The position numbers and the translations under genes were made by a program. A stretch of 38,622 nt of DNA from Tateyamaria pelophila (GTDB lineage Bacteria; Pseudomonadota; Alphaproteobacteria; Rhodobacterales; Rhodobacteraceae). Below the pieces are notes generated by a model. The model had not been told where the DNA came from. It made no database searches and worked only from the letters and a program-made list of their open reading frames with translations. The stretch is from contig NZ_JAIMIA010000045.1 in assembly GCF_019966495.1 (NCBI RefSeq), positions 1-38,622 of the forward strand, in the 5' to 3' direction. Every line of letters starts with the position of its first letter. Positions within the stretch are counted from its first letter, which is position 1. Positions 25,630 to 34,552 of this stretch are shown one piece after another.

Positions 25630-25660
25630 TGCGCCGCTGAATACCGGACAGGGCGGCGCA
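25630..25660. terminator. Convergent hairpin between the DUF1244 and NfeD-like genes
   Basis: TGCGCCGC (25630-25637) pairs with GCGGCGCA (25653-25660), 15-base loop, followed by TTT on the plus strand. Probably ends the DUF1244 transcript. Confidence 0.6.
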
Positions 25661-25682
25661 TTTCCGCTCAAACGCCCGCAGC

Positions 25683-25967
25683 TCAGTCGTTGATGTCAGT
25701 GTGCCAAGTCTTGACCTGACCCCGACGTACGCCCAACCACCGTCTGAGTAAAACGGTGCCGATCACCGATGTCGCGGCGAAAATGAACAACAGCACCGGA
25801 AATGACGCTCCGATCATCCCCAGAATGCCGACCGCCAGGCCGATACCGATAACAGCAGCACCGACGGCCATGCCCAGAAAGTAAAAGGCAGGGACAAAGA
25901 TCTCGATGATGCTCAGCGCCAGCGCAGCGGCGATCCAGATCCACCAAACAGTCCAAGCCTCGGTCAT
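25683..25967 (-). CDS. NfeD-like membrane protein
   Basis: A short NfeD-family protein of 94 residues with hydrophobic segments at about residues 7-30, 33-50 and 52-70, then the start of the cytoplasmic OB-fold part. NfeD proteins are regularly paired with SPFH/stomatin proteins and take part in membrane microdomain quality control. The ATG overlaps the stop of the upstream SPFH gene (ATGA, 25964-25967), so the pair is coupled. Confidence 0.88.
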   Translation of the reverse strand: MTEAWTVWWIWIAAALALSIIEIFVPAFYFLGMAVGAAVIGIGLAVGILGMIGASFPVLLFIFAATSVIGTVLLRRWLGVRRGQVKTWHTDIND

Positions 25968-26860
25968 TTCTTCAGCCGTCCAGTCAACATACCAAAGGCT
26001 TCGCCAAATGCATCCATCGCGCTTGCGGGCAGAACAATGGTTTGTTGGCCTGCACCCTTGGCAATTTCCGTCACTGCCTCAACCTGCTTCAAAGCGACTT
26101 GGTATTGCGCGGATTCGATCCCGTGTGTCGCGATGGCGTCCGCCACCACTTGTGTTGCATAGGCTTCGGCATCAGCGCTTACGCGGCGGGCTTTTGCAGC
26201 TTGTTCGGCCGCATAAAGCTCCGCGTCGGCGTTCAGTTCGGTCGCCCGCTTGTGCCCTTCGGCTTCGGTGACAGACGCCCGGCGCGCGCGCTCGGCATTC
26301 AACTGCTGTAACATCGCTTCGCGGGTTGCCGCATCCAGATTGACGTCCAGCAATTCGGCCCGTGTCACTTCGATGCCCCAGTCGATCACGGCACTTTCCA
26401 CAAGAACCTTGATTTCGGCAATCAAATGGGAGCGGTTCGATTGCACCTCGTCCAGTTCCATCTTGCCGATCTCGGCACGCACGATCCCCGCGATAGTGGT
26501 CTGAACGGCGGCATCTACATCGCGGATCCGGTACACAGTGCGTTCGGGCTCCGTCACGCGGTAGAACACGCTTGTTTCGACCTGCACCAGCACGTTGTCC
26601 GATGTGATCGCGTCCTGACTGGCATTTGGCAACTGGCGTTCCAGCAACGACACCTTGTGGCGCACGACATCCAGAAACGGCACGAAAAAGTTAATCCCCG
26701 GCCCCAAGACCGAATGCAAACGCCCCAGGCGCTCAACGACATATTTTTCGCTTTGCGGGACAATCCGAACCCCCAAAAACAGACATATCAAAAGAAATGC
26801 GGCGCCCAACAACAAGATAAGGTTCTCGTTCAGCAGGTCGAGGATTACCTGTTCCGGCAT
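25964..26860 (-). CDS. SPFH/stomatin-like membrane protein (QmcA/paraslipin type)
   Basis: A membrane-anchored scaffold protein of 298 residues: one N-terminal transmembrane segment (about residues 8-30), an SPFH/band-7 domain (IVPQSEKYVVERLGRLHSVL onwards, to about 190), and a charged Ala/Glu-rich coiled-coil tail. Such proteins form oligomers at the inner membrane with FtsH-type proteases or NfeD partners. The ATG at 26860 is chosen because GGAG lies seven bases upstream; the open frame extends 23 codons further without family sequence. Coupled to the NfeD-like gene. Confidence 0.92.
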   Translation of the reverse strand: MPEQVILDLLNENLILLLGAAFLLICLFLGVRIVPQSEKYVVERLGRLHSVLGPGINFFVPFLDVVRHKVSLLERQLPNASQDAITSDNVLVQVETSVFYRVTEPERTVYRIRDVDAAVQTTIAGIVRAEIGKMELDEVQSNRSHLIAEIKVLVESAVIDWGIEVTRAELLDVNLDAATREAMLQQLNAERARRASVTEAEGHKRATELNADAELYAAEQAAKARRVSADAEAYATQVVADAIATHGIESAQYQVALKQVEAVTEIAKGAGQQTIVLPASAMDAFGEAFGMLTGRLKK

Positions 26861-26997
26861 ATGCCCACTCCAAAAGTTAAACGCGTTTACATTTATCAGA
26901 TAGCGTTGAAATCGCGCTTTTTCAAGCACGCGCCGCGTTGCCTCACTCTAGCCGCAGCAGGCAAACGAAAGGTGAACGCCTATGGGATTGTTGACGG

Positions 26998-27861
26998 CTA
27001 AACCGCCGCTTTCCGGCTCTCATCCAGATAAATCTCGCGCAAGCGTGGCGCCACCCGCCCCGGCGTTCCATCGCCCAGCGCAACGCCGTCAATCTCCACC
27101 ACGGGCATCACGAAAGACGAGGCCGAAGTGATAAACGCCTCGTCTGCCTCACGCGCCTCTTCGATCGAGAAATTGCGCTCCTCGACCTCCATCTGCGCCT
27201 CTTTGGCAAAGCGCAGCACGGCGGCACGGGTGATTCCATGCAGGATATCGTTGGATTTGGCACGGGTGATGATCTTGTTGCCCTTCACGATATAGGCGTT
27301 GTTGGATGTCCCTTCAGTGACAAATCCATCCTGAATCATCCACGCGTCATCGACCCCGGCCTTCTTCGCCATCATCTTGCCCATGGAAGGGTAGAGCAAT
27401 TGAACCGTCTTGATGTCGCGACGGCCCCACCGGATGTCTTCGATGCTGATGACCTTCATGCCTTTCTTGGCGGCAGGACTATCGGCCAGACCCGGCTTGT
27501 TCTGGGTAAAGAGCACAATGGTTTGCGGCGTCGTTTCAGGATCGGGAAACACAAAATCGCGGTCATCAGGCGCACCGCGGGTGATTTGAAGATAGATCAA
27601 GCCTTCTTCGATCCCATTCAGCCGCACCAGTTCGCGATGAACTTCCAGCAGGTCTTCCTTGGAGATCGGTGATGCCATGTCCAGCGCATCAAGAGACCGT
27701 TGCAGACGCACCGCATGGCCGTCGAAGTCGATCAACTTGCCGTCCAGAATCGAGGTCACCTCGTAGACGCCATCGGCCATCAGAAATCCACGATCAAAAA
27801 TCGATACTTTGGCGTCGCCCTCGGGCAGGTAATCGCCATTCACATAAACTGTTCTGGTCAT
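26998..27861 (-). CDS. dat: D-amino-acid transaminase
   Basis: A fold-type IV PLP aminotransferase of 287 residues, best matched to D-amino-acid (D-alanine) transaminase, which interconverts D-alanine plus 2-oxoglutarate with pyruvate plus D-glutamate. Lys151 in RRDIKTVQLLYPSM is the PLP lysine; RGFLMADGVYEVT and EGTSNNAYIV are class IV marks. Branched-chain aminotransferase is the main alternative in this fold, but the neighbouring dgcA and dgcN strongly favour D-amino-acid chemistry. It lies 85 bases downstream of dgcA on the same strand. Confidence 0.9.
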   Translation of the reverse strand: MTRTVYVNGDYLPEGDAKVSIFDRGFLMADGVYEVTSILDGKLIDFDGHAVRLQRSLDALDMASPISKEDLLEVHRELVRLNGIEEGLIYLQITRGAPDDRDFVFPDPETTPQTIVLFTQNKPGLADSPAAKKGMKVISIEDIRWGRRDIKTVQLLYPSMGKMMAKKAGVDDAWMIQDGFVTEGTSNNAYIVKGNKIITRAKSNDILHGITRAAVLRFAKEAQMEVEERNFSIEEAREADEAFITSASSFVMPVVEIDGVALGDGTPGRVAPRLREIYLDESRKAAV

Positions 27862-27946
27862 TTGCGTCTGATCCTGTCTCTCACGTTGACACTATGCCCC
27901 AAGGCAATCGCGCAGCTTTGCAGCAACACGCCGTGTAGTCCTGTTA

Positions 27947-28912
27947 TCACCCCCAAAGCGCGCGTTCGGGCGGATGCACACCTGCCTCGTCAAAGGCAAG
28001 CACCACATCACGGTCTTCGGCCAAGAGCAACGGCCCGTCAAGGTCTACAACCGCAGCCCCTTGAGCCAGCAATTGCGCTGGGGCCATCGCCAGGGACGAT
28101 CCGACCATGCAGCCGACCATCACGGAATACCCTTCGGCCACCGCCGCATCGCGCAACGCCAAAGCCTCAGTCAAGCCGCCCGCCTTGTCCAGCTTGATGT
28201 TCACCATGTCATATTTGCCCGCGAGACCCGGAAGGCTCGCCCGATCATGGCAGCTTTCATCGGCACAAACAGGCACCGGGCGCTCCATGCCCAGGAGCGC
28301 ATCATCGTCGCCTGCGGGCAAAGGCTGTTCCACCAGATCAACGCCCAAGCGGACCAGGTGCGGGGCAAGATCTGAATAGACTTGCGCGGACCAGCCTTCG
28401 TTCGCGTCCACGATAATGCGCGACAGCGGAGCACCAGAGCGCACCGCCTCCAATCGAGGCATGTCATCCGGGGTGCCAAGCTTGATCTTGAGCAAAGGGC
28501 GATGTGCGTTCAGCGCTGCCTGTGCGCGCATCGCCTCCGGCGTGTCCAAAGACAGGGTGTAGGCAGTGATTTCAGGACCGGGCGCTGGCAATCCCGCCAA
28601 TTCCCAAGCCCGCTTGCCAGCCCGCTTGGCTTCCAAATCCCAAAGCGCGCAATCGACGGCATTGCGTGCCGCACCCGCAGGCAGCAGGTCACACAAGCTT
28701 TGACGGTCAAGCTGTATCGGCAACGCCTCGATCTGTTCTGTCACACTGTCCAGCGTTTCATCATATCGGGCATAGGGCACACACTCGCCCCAACCCCGAT
28801 ATTCGCCATCCGAAATGGCGACCGTCAGCACTTGCGCTTCGGTCCGCGATCCGCGCGAAATGGTAAAGGCTTGCGCCAGCTGAAACACGTCGCGGGTTAC
28901 TTCAAGACGCAC
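27947..28912 (-). CDS. dgcA: N-acetyl-D-glutamate racemase (DgcA), enolase superfamily
   Basis: A 321-residue enolase-superfamily racemase/epimerase. Catalytic residues: Lys142 and Lys144 (KIKLG), metal ligands Asp169, Glu195 and Asp218 (VDANEGW, VEQPL, CADESC), and the opposite base Lys240 (VNIKLDKAGG). By sequence alone it could be called an L-Ala-D/L-Glu epimerase; the DUF1611 protein DgcN directly upstream makes DgcA, which converts N-acetyl-D-glutamate to the L form, the better call. The start is GTG with AAGGGA six bases upstream. It lies 59 bases after dgcN. Confidence 0.88.
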   Translation of the reverse strand: MRLEVTRDVFQLAQAFTISRGSRTEAQVLTVAISDGEYRGWGECVPYARYDETLDSVTEQIEALPIQLDRQSLCDLLPAGAARNAVDCALWDLEAKRAGKRAWELAGLPAPGPEITAYTLSLDTPEAMRAQAALNAHRPLLKIKLGTPDDMPRLEAVRSGAPLSRIIVDANEGWSAQVYSDLAPHLVRLGVDLVEQPLPAGDDDALLGMERPVPVCADESCHDRASLPGLAGKYDMVNIKLDKAGGLTEALALRDAAVAEGYSVMVGCMVGSSLAMAPAQLLAQGAAVVDLDGPLLLAEDRDVVLAFDEAGVHPPERALWG

Positions 28913-28971
28913 AGCAGGTCCCTTCTCTGTTCAAAAAAATCCGCCCCGCAGGGTCGGGTTGGAGCTTGGTC

Positions 28972-29973
28972 CTAAAGGTCGACCAGTGCGTCGACCAGCT
29001 TACCAGAACCGAACCGGAACGGATCTGTTGCAGGCAAGTTCATGCGATCTTCGATCTCTTGCAGACACGCCTTGGCCGCCGCTTCGTCCAGAGCCTTGGT
29101 ATTGACCGAAACACCGGTGACCTGAGCGGCGGGATTCGCCACGCGCGCCATGGGAAGCGCGGTGTCGCGCAACGTCTCAAGCGATGGCAATGGATAGTGT
29201 GGCAGGCCGCGCATATGGGTCCGGGTCGGCTCATGGCACAACACCAGAGCGTCAGGCTGGCCACCATGGATCAACGCCATGGTCACGCCCGAATACGAGA
29301 CGTGGAAGAGGCTGCCCTGCCCTTCGATATGATCCCAGTGATCGGGATCGTTGTCCGGTGTCAAATATTCGACTGCACCCGCCATGAAGTCCGCAATCAC
29401 CGCATCCAGCGGCACACCTTTGCCCGTAATCAAAATGCCTGTCTGGCCCGTGGCACGAAAATCGGACTTCATTCCGCGCGCCGCCATTTCCGCATCCATC
29501 GACATGGCCGTATACATCTTGCCACAGGAACAATCAGTACCGATGGCCAGCACACGCTTGCCGGTTCGTTTGACACCATTGGCGATGGGGTAGGCGATTG
29601 TTGGCACCCGCACATCATGCAGCGTGCCACCATTTACCTTCGCCGCAGCTTGCAATTCGTTTTCGTCACGCAAGAGGTTATGCAGGCCGGCCGCAAGGTC
29701 ATAGCCAAGCCGCAACGCCTGGACGAGAACAACTTTCCATTCTTCCGATATGATGCCACCCCGGTTGGCGACACCGATCACCAATGTCTTGGCCCCAGCC
29801 TTCAGACCATCCTCCAATGTCATATCCGTCAGGCCCATGTCCGCACCACATCCCGGCAAACGGATCTGCCCCACAGCATTCTCCGGGCGCCAGTCCTTGA
29901 TCCCCTGGGCGACCTTGGCAGCCAACTGGTCAGGCGCATCGCCCAAAAACAAAAGATACGGTGTTTGGATCAT
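28972..29973 (-). CDS. dgcN: D-glutamate N-acetyltransferase DgcN (DUF1611)
   Basis: A 333-residue DUF1611 protein, a family shown in marine proteobacteria to acetylate D-glutamate as the first step of D-glutamate catabolism. A P-loop-like motif GTDCSCGKMYT lies at residues 145-155 in the C-terminal nucleotide-binding-like domain; the N-terminal part is a separate alpha/beta domain. The ATG at 29973 has AGGGGAA eight bases upstream; the open frame extends 23 codons further without family sequence. First gene of the probable dgcN-dgcA-dat transcript. Confidence 0.88.
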   Translation of the reverse strand: MIQTPYLLFLGDAPDQLAAKVAQGIKDWRPENAVGQIRLPGCGADMGLTDMTLEDGLKAGAKTLVIGVANRGGIISEEWKVVLVQALRLGYDLAAGLHNLLRDENELQAAAKVNGGTLHDVRVPTIAYPIANGVKRTGKRVLAIGTDCSCGKMYTAMSMDAEMAARGMKSDFRATGQTGILITGKGVPLDAVIADFMAGAVEYLTPDNDPDHWDHIEGQGSLFHVSYSGVTMALIHGGQPDALVLCHEPTRTHMRGLPHYPLPSLETLRDTALPMARVANPAAQVTGVSVNTKALDEAAAKACLQEIEDRMNLPATDPFRFGSGKLVDALVDL

Positions 29974-30071
29974 TATGATGTTCCCCTGAATGCCTGTTGG
30001 ATCGTGACACCAAAAATTGCCCCATATCGCGTGCAATGACATCGCAAATCACGCTTGTGATCCGGAAAATT

Positions 30072-30118
30072 GCGAAGAATTTTGCCTTGGCAGAGCCAAC
30101 TGCGCAAATTTCTTGCGC
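30072..30118. promoter_or_regulatory. Candidate paired operator upstream of malyl-CoA lyase
   Basis: Two related sequences stand in opposite orientation: GCGAAGAATTTTGC (30072-30085) and GCGCAAATTTCTTGCGC (30102-30118), sharing the core AAGAA-W-TTT-GC. They lie 130-180 bases before the lyase start and 100-145 bases before dgcN, between divergent genes. The TTTGCAAA-like composition recalls ScfR-type acyl-CoA regulators, but the match is loose. Confidence 0.3.
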
Positions 30119-30251
30119 CCGGCCAGCCAGGCCGCTTCAATCTCCGCGCCGCAAATGCTGCACATGCACAATCATGCTTGCAGTGAGGCACGCAATTTAA
30201 TAACAGCCATCTCACAAACGACGCAACAATCTTTCGAAGAGGTCGCAATAC

Positions 30252-31211
30252 ATGTCTTTCCGCCTACAGCCAACGCCCCCTGCCCGCCCCAACCGATGCC
30301 AGTTGTTCGGACCAGGCTCGCGGCCCGCGATCTTTGAGAAAATGGCTGCATCCGCCGCTGACGTGATCAATCTCGACCTCGAAGACTCCGTAGCACCGAC
30401 GGACAAGGACAGCGCCCGGCAGAACATCATTCAAGCCATCAGTGATATCGACTGGGGGAACAAGACGCTGTCCGTTCGGATCAACGGCCTCGACACGCCC
30501 TTTTGGTATCGCGACGTCGTGGACCTTTTGGAACAGGCGGGCGACCGGATCGATCAGATCATGATCCCGAAGGTGGGCTGTGCGGCCGATATCTATGCGG
30601 TCGATGCGCTGGTCACAGCCGTGGAAACCGCCAAAGGGCGTAACAAACCAATCAATTTTGAGGTCATCATAGAATCCGCCGCAGGCATCGCCCATGTGGA
30701 AGAGATCGCCGCCGCCTCGCCCCGCATGGTCGCAATGAGCCTCGGGGCCGCAGATTTCGCGGCGTCCATGGGGATGCAGACAACAGGCATCGGCGGCACG
30801 CAGGAAAACTATTACATGATCCACGAGGGGCAAAAGCATTGGTCCGACCCATGGCATTGGGCCCAGGCCGCCATCGTTGCCGCCTGCCGGACCCACGGCG
30901 TGCTGCCCGTTGACGGCCCCTTCGGCGACTTTTCCGATGATGAAGGGTTCCGCGCGCAGGCGCGTCGCTCCGCGACGTTGGGCATGGTGGGAAAATGGGC
31001 GATCCACCCCAAACAGGTCGCAATCGCGAACGAAGTCTTTACCCCCTCCACCGAAGCGGTCGCCGAAGCCCGCGAAATCCTCGCCGCCATGGAAACCGCC
31101 AAGGCCAACGGCGAAGGGGCGACAGTCTACAAAGGTCGCCTTGTCGATATCGCATCGATCAAACAGGCCGAAGTCATCGTGCGCCAATCCGAAATGATTG
31201 CGGGCAGCTGA
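30252..31211 (+). CDS. mcl1: L-malyl-CoA/beta-methylmalyl-CoA lyase
   Basis: Cleaves beta-methylmalyl-CoA to glyoxylate and propionyl-CoA and forms or cleaves L-malyl-CoA, a core reaction of the ethylmalonyl-CoA pathway for acetyl-CoA assimilation. The 319-residue protein is very close to Rhodobacter Mcl1 from memory: it opens MSFRLQPTPPARPNRCQLFG and contains INLDLEDSVAP, VIIESAAGIAHVEEIAA and GKWAIHPKQVAIANEVF, with the metal-binding Glu and Asp of the HpcH/HpaI barrel. GAGG is nine bases before the ATG. Divergent from dgcN. Confidence 0.95.
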   Translation: MSFRLQPTPPARPNRCQLFGPGSRPAIFEKMAASAADVINLDLEDSVAPTDKDSARQNIIQAISDIDWGNKTLSVRINGLDTPFWYRDVVDLLEQAGDRIDQIMIPKVGCAADIYAVDALVTAVETAKGRNKPINFEVIIESAAGIAHVEEIAAASPRMVAMSLGAADFAASMGMQTTGIGGTQENYYMIHEGQKHWSDPWHWAQAAIVAACRTHGVLPVDGPFGDFSDDEGFRAQARRSATLGMVGKWAIHPKQVAIANEVFTPSTEAVAEAREILAAMETAKANGEGATVYKGRLVDIASIKQAEVIVRQSEMIAGS

Positions 31212-31220
31212 CAGGCCCAA

Positions 31221-31255
31221 AGGCAGGTGCGCCCATGTAAACGGCGCATCTGCCT
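31221..31255. terminator. Convergent terminator hairpin after the malyl-CoA lyase gene
   Basis: AGGCAGGTGCGCC (31221-31233) pairs with GGCGCATCTGCCT (31243-31255) over 13 bp with one G-T wobble and a 9-base loop. It starts 10 bases after the lyase stop and includes the stop of the convergent transglycosylase gene. Confidence 0.7.
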
Positions 31256-31712
31256 AATCTGGCCACGCCTTACGCCCATCCACTCCGGTCTCTTCGATCA
31301 ATCCCAATCGCTTGGCTTCATAATAGTAGCCGCGCGCGTACCACATGACAGCCTCATTCATATCCCCGCCAGACACCAGCCAGGCGCCGCGCAAATAACG
31401 GGTAGCATAGCGCAGGTTCGTCTCTGCGTTGAGCAAATCATGCGGTTGACCCTGAAATCCCATGCTACGGGCGGTTGCAGGCAGGATCTGCATCAAGCCG
31501 TAATAGGGACCGTTCCGCGCCGTGGGTGTATGGGTGCTCTCGCGCACGACGATCTTTTGAACCAGTGCCACGGGCACGTCATTCTCTTCGGCCGCGGCAG
31601 CGATAAGGCTGCGCAATTCCGGCGTCTCGTTCGGATAAAGAGGCGCCACAGGGGCGTCTTGGCTGGCACAGGCCGTCAGCGCAAGGCACCCAATGAGTAT
31701 GATCCATTTCAT
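31254..31712 (-). CDS. Lytic transglycosylase lipoprotein
   Basis: A soluble-lytic-transglycosylase-like (Slt/goose lysozyme) domain protein of 152 residues, cutting the glycan strands of peptidoglycan. The signal peptide ends in lipobox ALTAC (Cys15), so it is probably membrane-anchored. The catalytic Glu is in VVRESTHTP and the GLMQILPATARSMG motif follows. I use ATG 31712 because it gives a clean lipoprotein signal; an ATG five codons upstream is possible. The gene converges with mcl1. Confidence 0.9.
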   Translation of the reverse strand: MKWIILIGCLALTACASQDAPVAPLYPNETPELRSLIAAAAEENDVPVALVQKIVVRESTHTPTARNGPYYGLMQILPATARSMGFQGQPHDLLNAETNLRYATRYLRGAWLVSGGDMNEAVMWYARGYYYEAKRLGLIEETGVDGRKAWPD

Positions 31713-31863
31713 ATCTTCGCTTACCATCCCGGTTCGCTATCAGCACAGTCTAATTTTCAGCGCCGGCAATCCCCCGCGCATGGCCTGACATGCACGCAGA
31801 CGTGATTGGGCAACATGGCCGATCCCATGCTCTCTGGGGTTACTCATAATTAGGAGATCTCTC

Positions 31864-32331
31864 ATGCAGCGCCTGCTTCTCGCCCTCGTTTTCACCACCT
31901 TCGCCGCAACGGCGCACGCCGAGATGACACCTCGCGATGGTTGGTCGGTGACCCCGACATCAAAGACCTATGACCAGTTGATTGATGACGTCAAAACAGC
32001 GGCCACGGCCAACAAAATGGGGATCGTGACAGAAGCCGGCCCAACAGGTGCCGCCAAGAATAGGGGCGTGACGATTCCGGGCAACCGGGTCATCGGCATC
32101 TTCAACAACGTGTATGCCGTGGATATTCTGGCGCTGTCGACCGCAGCGATGATCGAGGCCCCTATTCGCATGTATGTCACTGAGAATGAGGACGGAACCG
32201 CGACGCTCAGCTATAAACAGCCGACCACAGTTTTCGCGCCCTACATGGAAGAATCGGGTCCGGAACTCGCAACGCTTGCGGCCAGTTTGGATGACATCTT
32301 TGCCACGATCAGCGCTCAGGCAGCAAACTAG
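31864..32331 (+). CDS. Secreted DUF302 protein
   Basis: A 155-residue exported protein of the DUF302 family, function unknown. Residues 1-19 are a signal peptide ending AHA before EMTPRDGW. The family core includes YDQLIDDVKTAATANKMGIV, VFNN-like FNNVYAVDILALSTAAMIEA and the C-terminal half with MYVTENEDGTATLSYKQPT. TAGGAGATC gives a strong Shine-Dalgarno six bases before the ATG. It is followed by the convergent Lrp regulator. Confidence 0.88.
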   Translation: MQRLLLALVFTTFAATAHAEMTPRDGWSVTPTSKTYDQLIDDVKTAATANKMGIVTEAGPTGAAKNRGVTIPGNRVIGIFNNVYAVDILALSTAAMIEAPIRMYVTENEDGTATLSYKQPTTVFAPYMEESGPELATLAASLDDIFATISAQAAN

Positions 32332-32375
32332 TGTTTCAGGGATTCGAAGGCCCACGGTGAGCGACCGATCAGCCG

Positions 32376-32828
32376 TTACGCCCGCTCATCCTTGGGCGAT
32401 CCCATCACCACATATGACGTGATGCTGTTCACCTGCGGCAAGGCCCCCAACATATCAGTGTGAAACGCCTTGTACGTCGGCAGATCCGCGCATTCGATTC
32501 GTAAAAGGTATTCGATCGTGCCCGTTATGTTGTGGCATTCACGCACCTCGGGTGCGCGGGAAATCGCGCGCTCGAACGCTTCCTGGCTGACCTTGGAGTG
32601 ATTGTTGAGACCGACACCGATATAGGCGACAAAACCCGAGCCCAGCTTGGTTCTGTCCAGCACGGCCCGGTACCCGGTGATGATCCCCTGCCGTTCCAAC
32701 TCCTGAACCCGCCGCAAGCAAGCAGACGGTGACAGACCGACGCGATCTGCCAATTCGATATTGCTGATCCGGCCATCTTGGCTCAGCTCACGCAATATCC
32801 GCTCGTTAATGTCGTCCAGTTTGTGCAT
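32376..32828 (-). CDS. Lrp/AsnC-family transcriptional regulator
   Basis: A 150-residue regulator: N-terminal helix-turn-helix (residues 1-55: LDDINERILRELSQDGRISN, ELADRVGLSPSACLRRVQEL) and a C-terminal RAM/AsnC ligand-binding domain (about 65-145) for a small effector, usually an amino acid. It is divergent from a LysE-type exporter gene with only 72 bases between the starts, the usual arrangement for a regulator that controls amino-acid export. Confidence 0.95.
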   Translation of the reverse strand: MHKLDDINERILRELSQDGRISNIELADRVGLSPSACLRRVQELERQGIITGYRAVLDRTKLGSGFVAYIGVGLNNHSKVSQEAFERAISRAPEVRECHNITGTIEYLLRIECADLPTYKAFHTDMLGALPQVNSITSYVVMGSPKDERA

Positions 32829-32830
32829 TC

Positions 32831-32867
32831 ATTGCAGAAATTGATCCCAGATAGGCAGATTTGCAAT
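32831..32867. promoter_or_regulatory. Candidate Lrp operator between regulator and exporter
   Basis: ATTGCAGAAATT (32831-32842) and GATTTGCAAT (32858-32867) are inverted half-sites of the form ATTGCA-A-AT, about 31 bases centre-to-centre (roughly three helical turns), as for Lrp-type regulators. Confidence 0.42.
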
Positions 32868-32900
32868 CAAAACCTGCCGTGATGCGCGTATTTCGTGTGC

Positions 32901-33494
32901 ATGACACTTGATCTCCTCTCCGCGCTGGCGGCTTTCGCCTTTGTCAGTTCCATCACGCCCGGACCGAACAACCTGATGCTGATGGCGTCTGGTGCGAATT
33001 TCGGTTTTCGGCGGTCCATTCCCCATATGCTTGGGATCGGATTGGGATTCACCGTTATGGTGATGTTCGTGGGCGCGGGGCTGTTGCAGGTTTTTGATGC
33101 CTACCCGATCAGTTACTCCATTCTCAAGGTCGGGTCCGTCATTTACCTTGTGTACCTGTCTTGGAAGATCGCCACGGCAGCACCCGTCAAACACGGGCAG
33201 AGCACTGGTAAACCCATGACATTCCTGCAAGCCGCAGGCTTTCAATGGGTCAACCCCAAGGCCTGGGCGATGGCCCTGACGGCGGTCACCGTCTACACGC
33301 CCGACACGTCGCTATGGGCCATCGGGCTTGTCGCGATGGTCTTTGGCGCGATCAACCTGCCATCGGTCAGCACATGGACCCTGCTGGGCCAGCAGATGGC
33401 GAAAGTGCTCACCAATCCAGCGCGACTGCGGGTATTCAACGGGTCGATGGCCATACTCTTGATTGCATCGCTCTATCCGGTTCTGTTTCCCTGA
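32901..33494 (+). CDS. LysE-family amino-acid/metabolite exporter
   Basis: An inner-membrane exporter of the LysE/RhtB superfamily, 197 residues with about six transmembrane segments. The signature [20 protein letters not shown] is at residues 16-35, and [17 protein letters not shown] is the second conserved block. The exported compound (amino acid or homoserine-like) cannot be deduced. ATG 32901 is used; the frame is open two codons further. Probably controlled by the divergent Lrp regulator. Confidence 0.93.
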   Translation: MTLDLLSALAAFAFVSSITPGPNNLMLMASGANFGFRRSIPHMLGIGLGFTVMVMFVGAGLLQVFDAYPISYSILKVGSVIYLVYLSWKIATAAPVKHGQSTGKPMTFLQAAGFQWVNPKAWAMALTAVTVYTPDTSLWAIGLVAMVFGAINLPSVSTWTLLGQQMAKVLTNPARLRVFNGSMAILLIASLYPVLFP

Positions 33495-33552
33495 CGTTGC
33501 AAACGCCGCCGGAGCGCGCCATATAGCTTCAAACTGCATCTGGAGCGCTCGC

Positions 33553-34515
33553 GTGACGCAATATCTGGAATTCGAAAAGCCACTCGCCGACATCGAAGGC
33601 AAAGCCGAAGAGTTGCGTGCGCTTGCCCGCCAAAACGAAGACATGGACGTGTCAAAAGAGGCCGAAGGTCTGGACGCAAAGGCAGCCGCTATGTTGGTCG
33701 ATCTTTACAAGGATCTCTCGCCCTGGCGGAAATGTCAGGTGGCGCGCCACCCCGAACGCCCCCACTGTATCGACTATATCGACACGCTTTTTACCGAGTA
33801 CACACCGCTGGCGGGCGACAGAAATTTTGCAGACGATCACGCGGTCATGGGGGGGCTTGCGCGCTTTGATGATCAGCCGGTCATGGTCATTGGCCACGAA
33901 AAGGGCAATGATACAAAATCACGGATCGAGCGTAATTTTGGCATGGCCCGCCCGGAAGGGTACCGCAAGGCCATCCGGCTGATGGATATGGCGGATCGCT
34001 TTGGTCTGCCCGTTATCACGCTGGTCGATACGCCCGGTGCCTATCCCGGCAAAGGTGCCGAAGAACGTGGTCAATCCGAGGCCATCGCCCGGTCCACCCA
34101 AAAATGCCTGCAAATCGGCGTGCCGCTTATTTCAGTGGTGATCGGCGAAGGCGGATCCGGCGGGGCGGTCGCTTTTGCGACCGCGAACCGACTCGCGATG
34201 TTGGAACACTCCGTCTACTCCGTCATCAGTCCCGAAGGCTGCGCGTCGATCCTTTGGAAAGATGCCGAAAAAATGCGTGAGGCCGCGGAAGCGCTGCGTT
34301 TGACCGCGCAGGACCTCAAGCAGTTGGGTGTAACGGACCGGATCATTCCCGAAGCACTCGGCGGCGCTCATCGCGACCGGGCTGCTACGATCAAATCGGT
34401 TCACAGTGCGATTGCCGCAATGCTGGGGGAACTCGACGGCAAGGATGCCAAAACACTGATCTCGGACCGGCGTAATAAATTCCTGGCTTTGGGTCAGACC
34501 GGCCTCGCCGCCTGA
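33553..34515 (+). CDS. accA: Acetyl-CoA carboxylase carboxyltransferase subunit alpha
   Basis: Part of the carboxyltransferase that makes malonyl-CoA for fatty-acid synthesis, working with AccD. The 320-residue protein opens [20 protein letters not shown] and carries [39 protein letters not shown] and [16 protein letters not shown] (crotonase-fold oxyanion glycines). The start is GTG at 33553 with GGAG seven bases upstream; the frame is open 30 codons further back without family sequence. Convergent with the histidine kinase gene. Confidence 0.95.
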   Translation: MTQYLEFEKPLADIEGKAEELRALARQNEDMDVSKEAEGLDAKAAAMLVDLYKDLSPWRKCQVARHPERPHCIDYIDTLFTEYTPLAGDRNFADDHAVMGGLARFDDQPVMVIGHEKGNDTKSRIERNFGMARPEGYRKAIRLMDMADRFGLPVITLVDTPGAYPGKGAEERGQSEAIARSTQKCLQIGVPLISVVIGEGGSGGAVAFATANRLAMLEHSVYSVISPEGCASILWKDAEKMREAAEALRLTAQDLKQLGVTDRIIPEALGGAHRDRAATIKSVHSAIAAMLGELDGKDAKTLISDRRNKFLALGQTGLAA

Positions 34516-34552
34516 CGACATCGCTGGCTAGACAGATCTGCGAAGAGGACAT

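Noticed and set aside
28966-30039. 357-codon frame opposite dgcN
   Set aside because: Antisense shadow typical of GC-rich genes; dgcN has clear family motifs, start and ribosome-binding site.
30264-31220. 318-codon frame opposite the malyl-CoA lyase gene
   Set aside because: Antisense shadow; the plus-strand product is a clear Mcl1.
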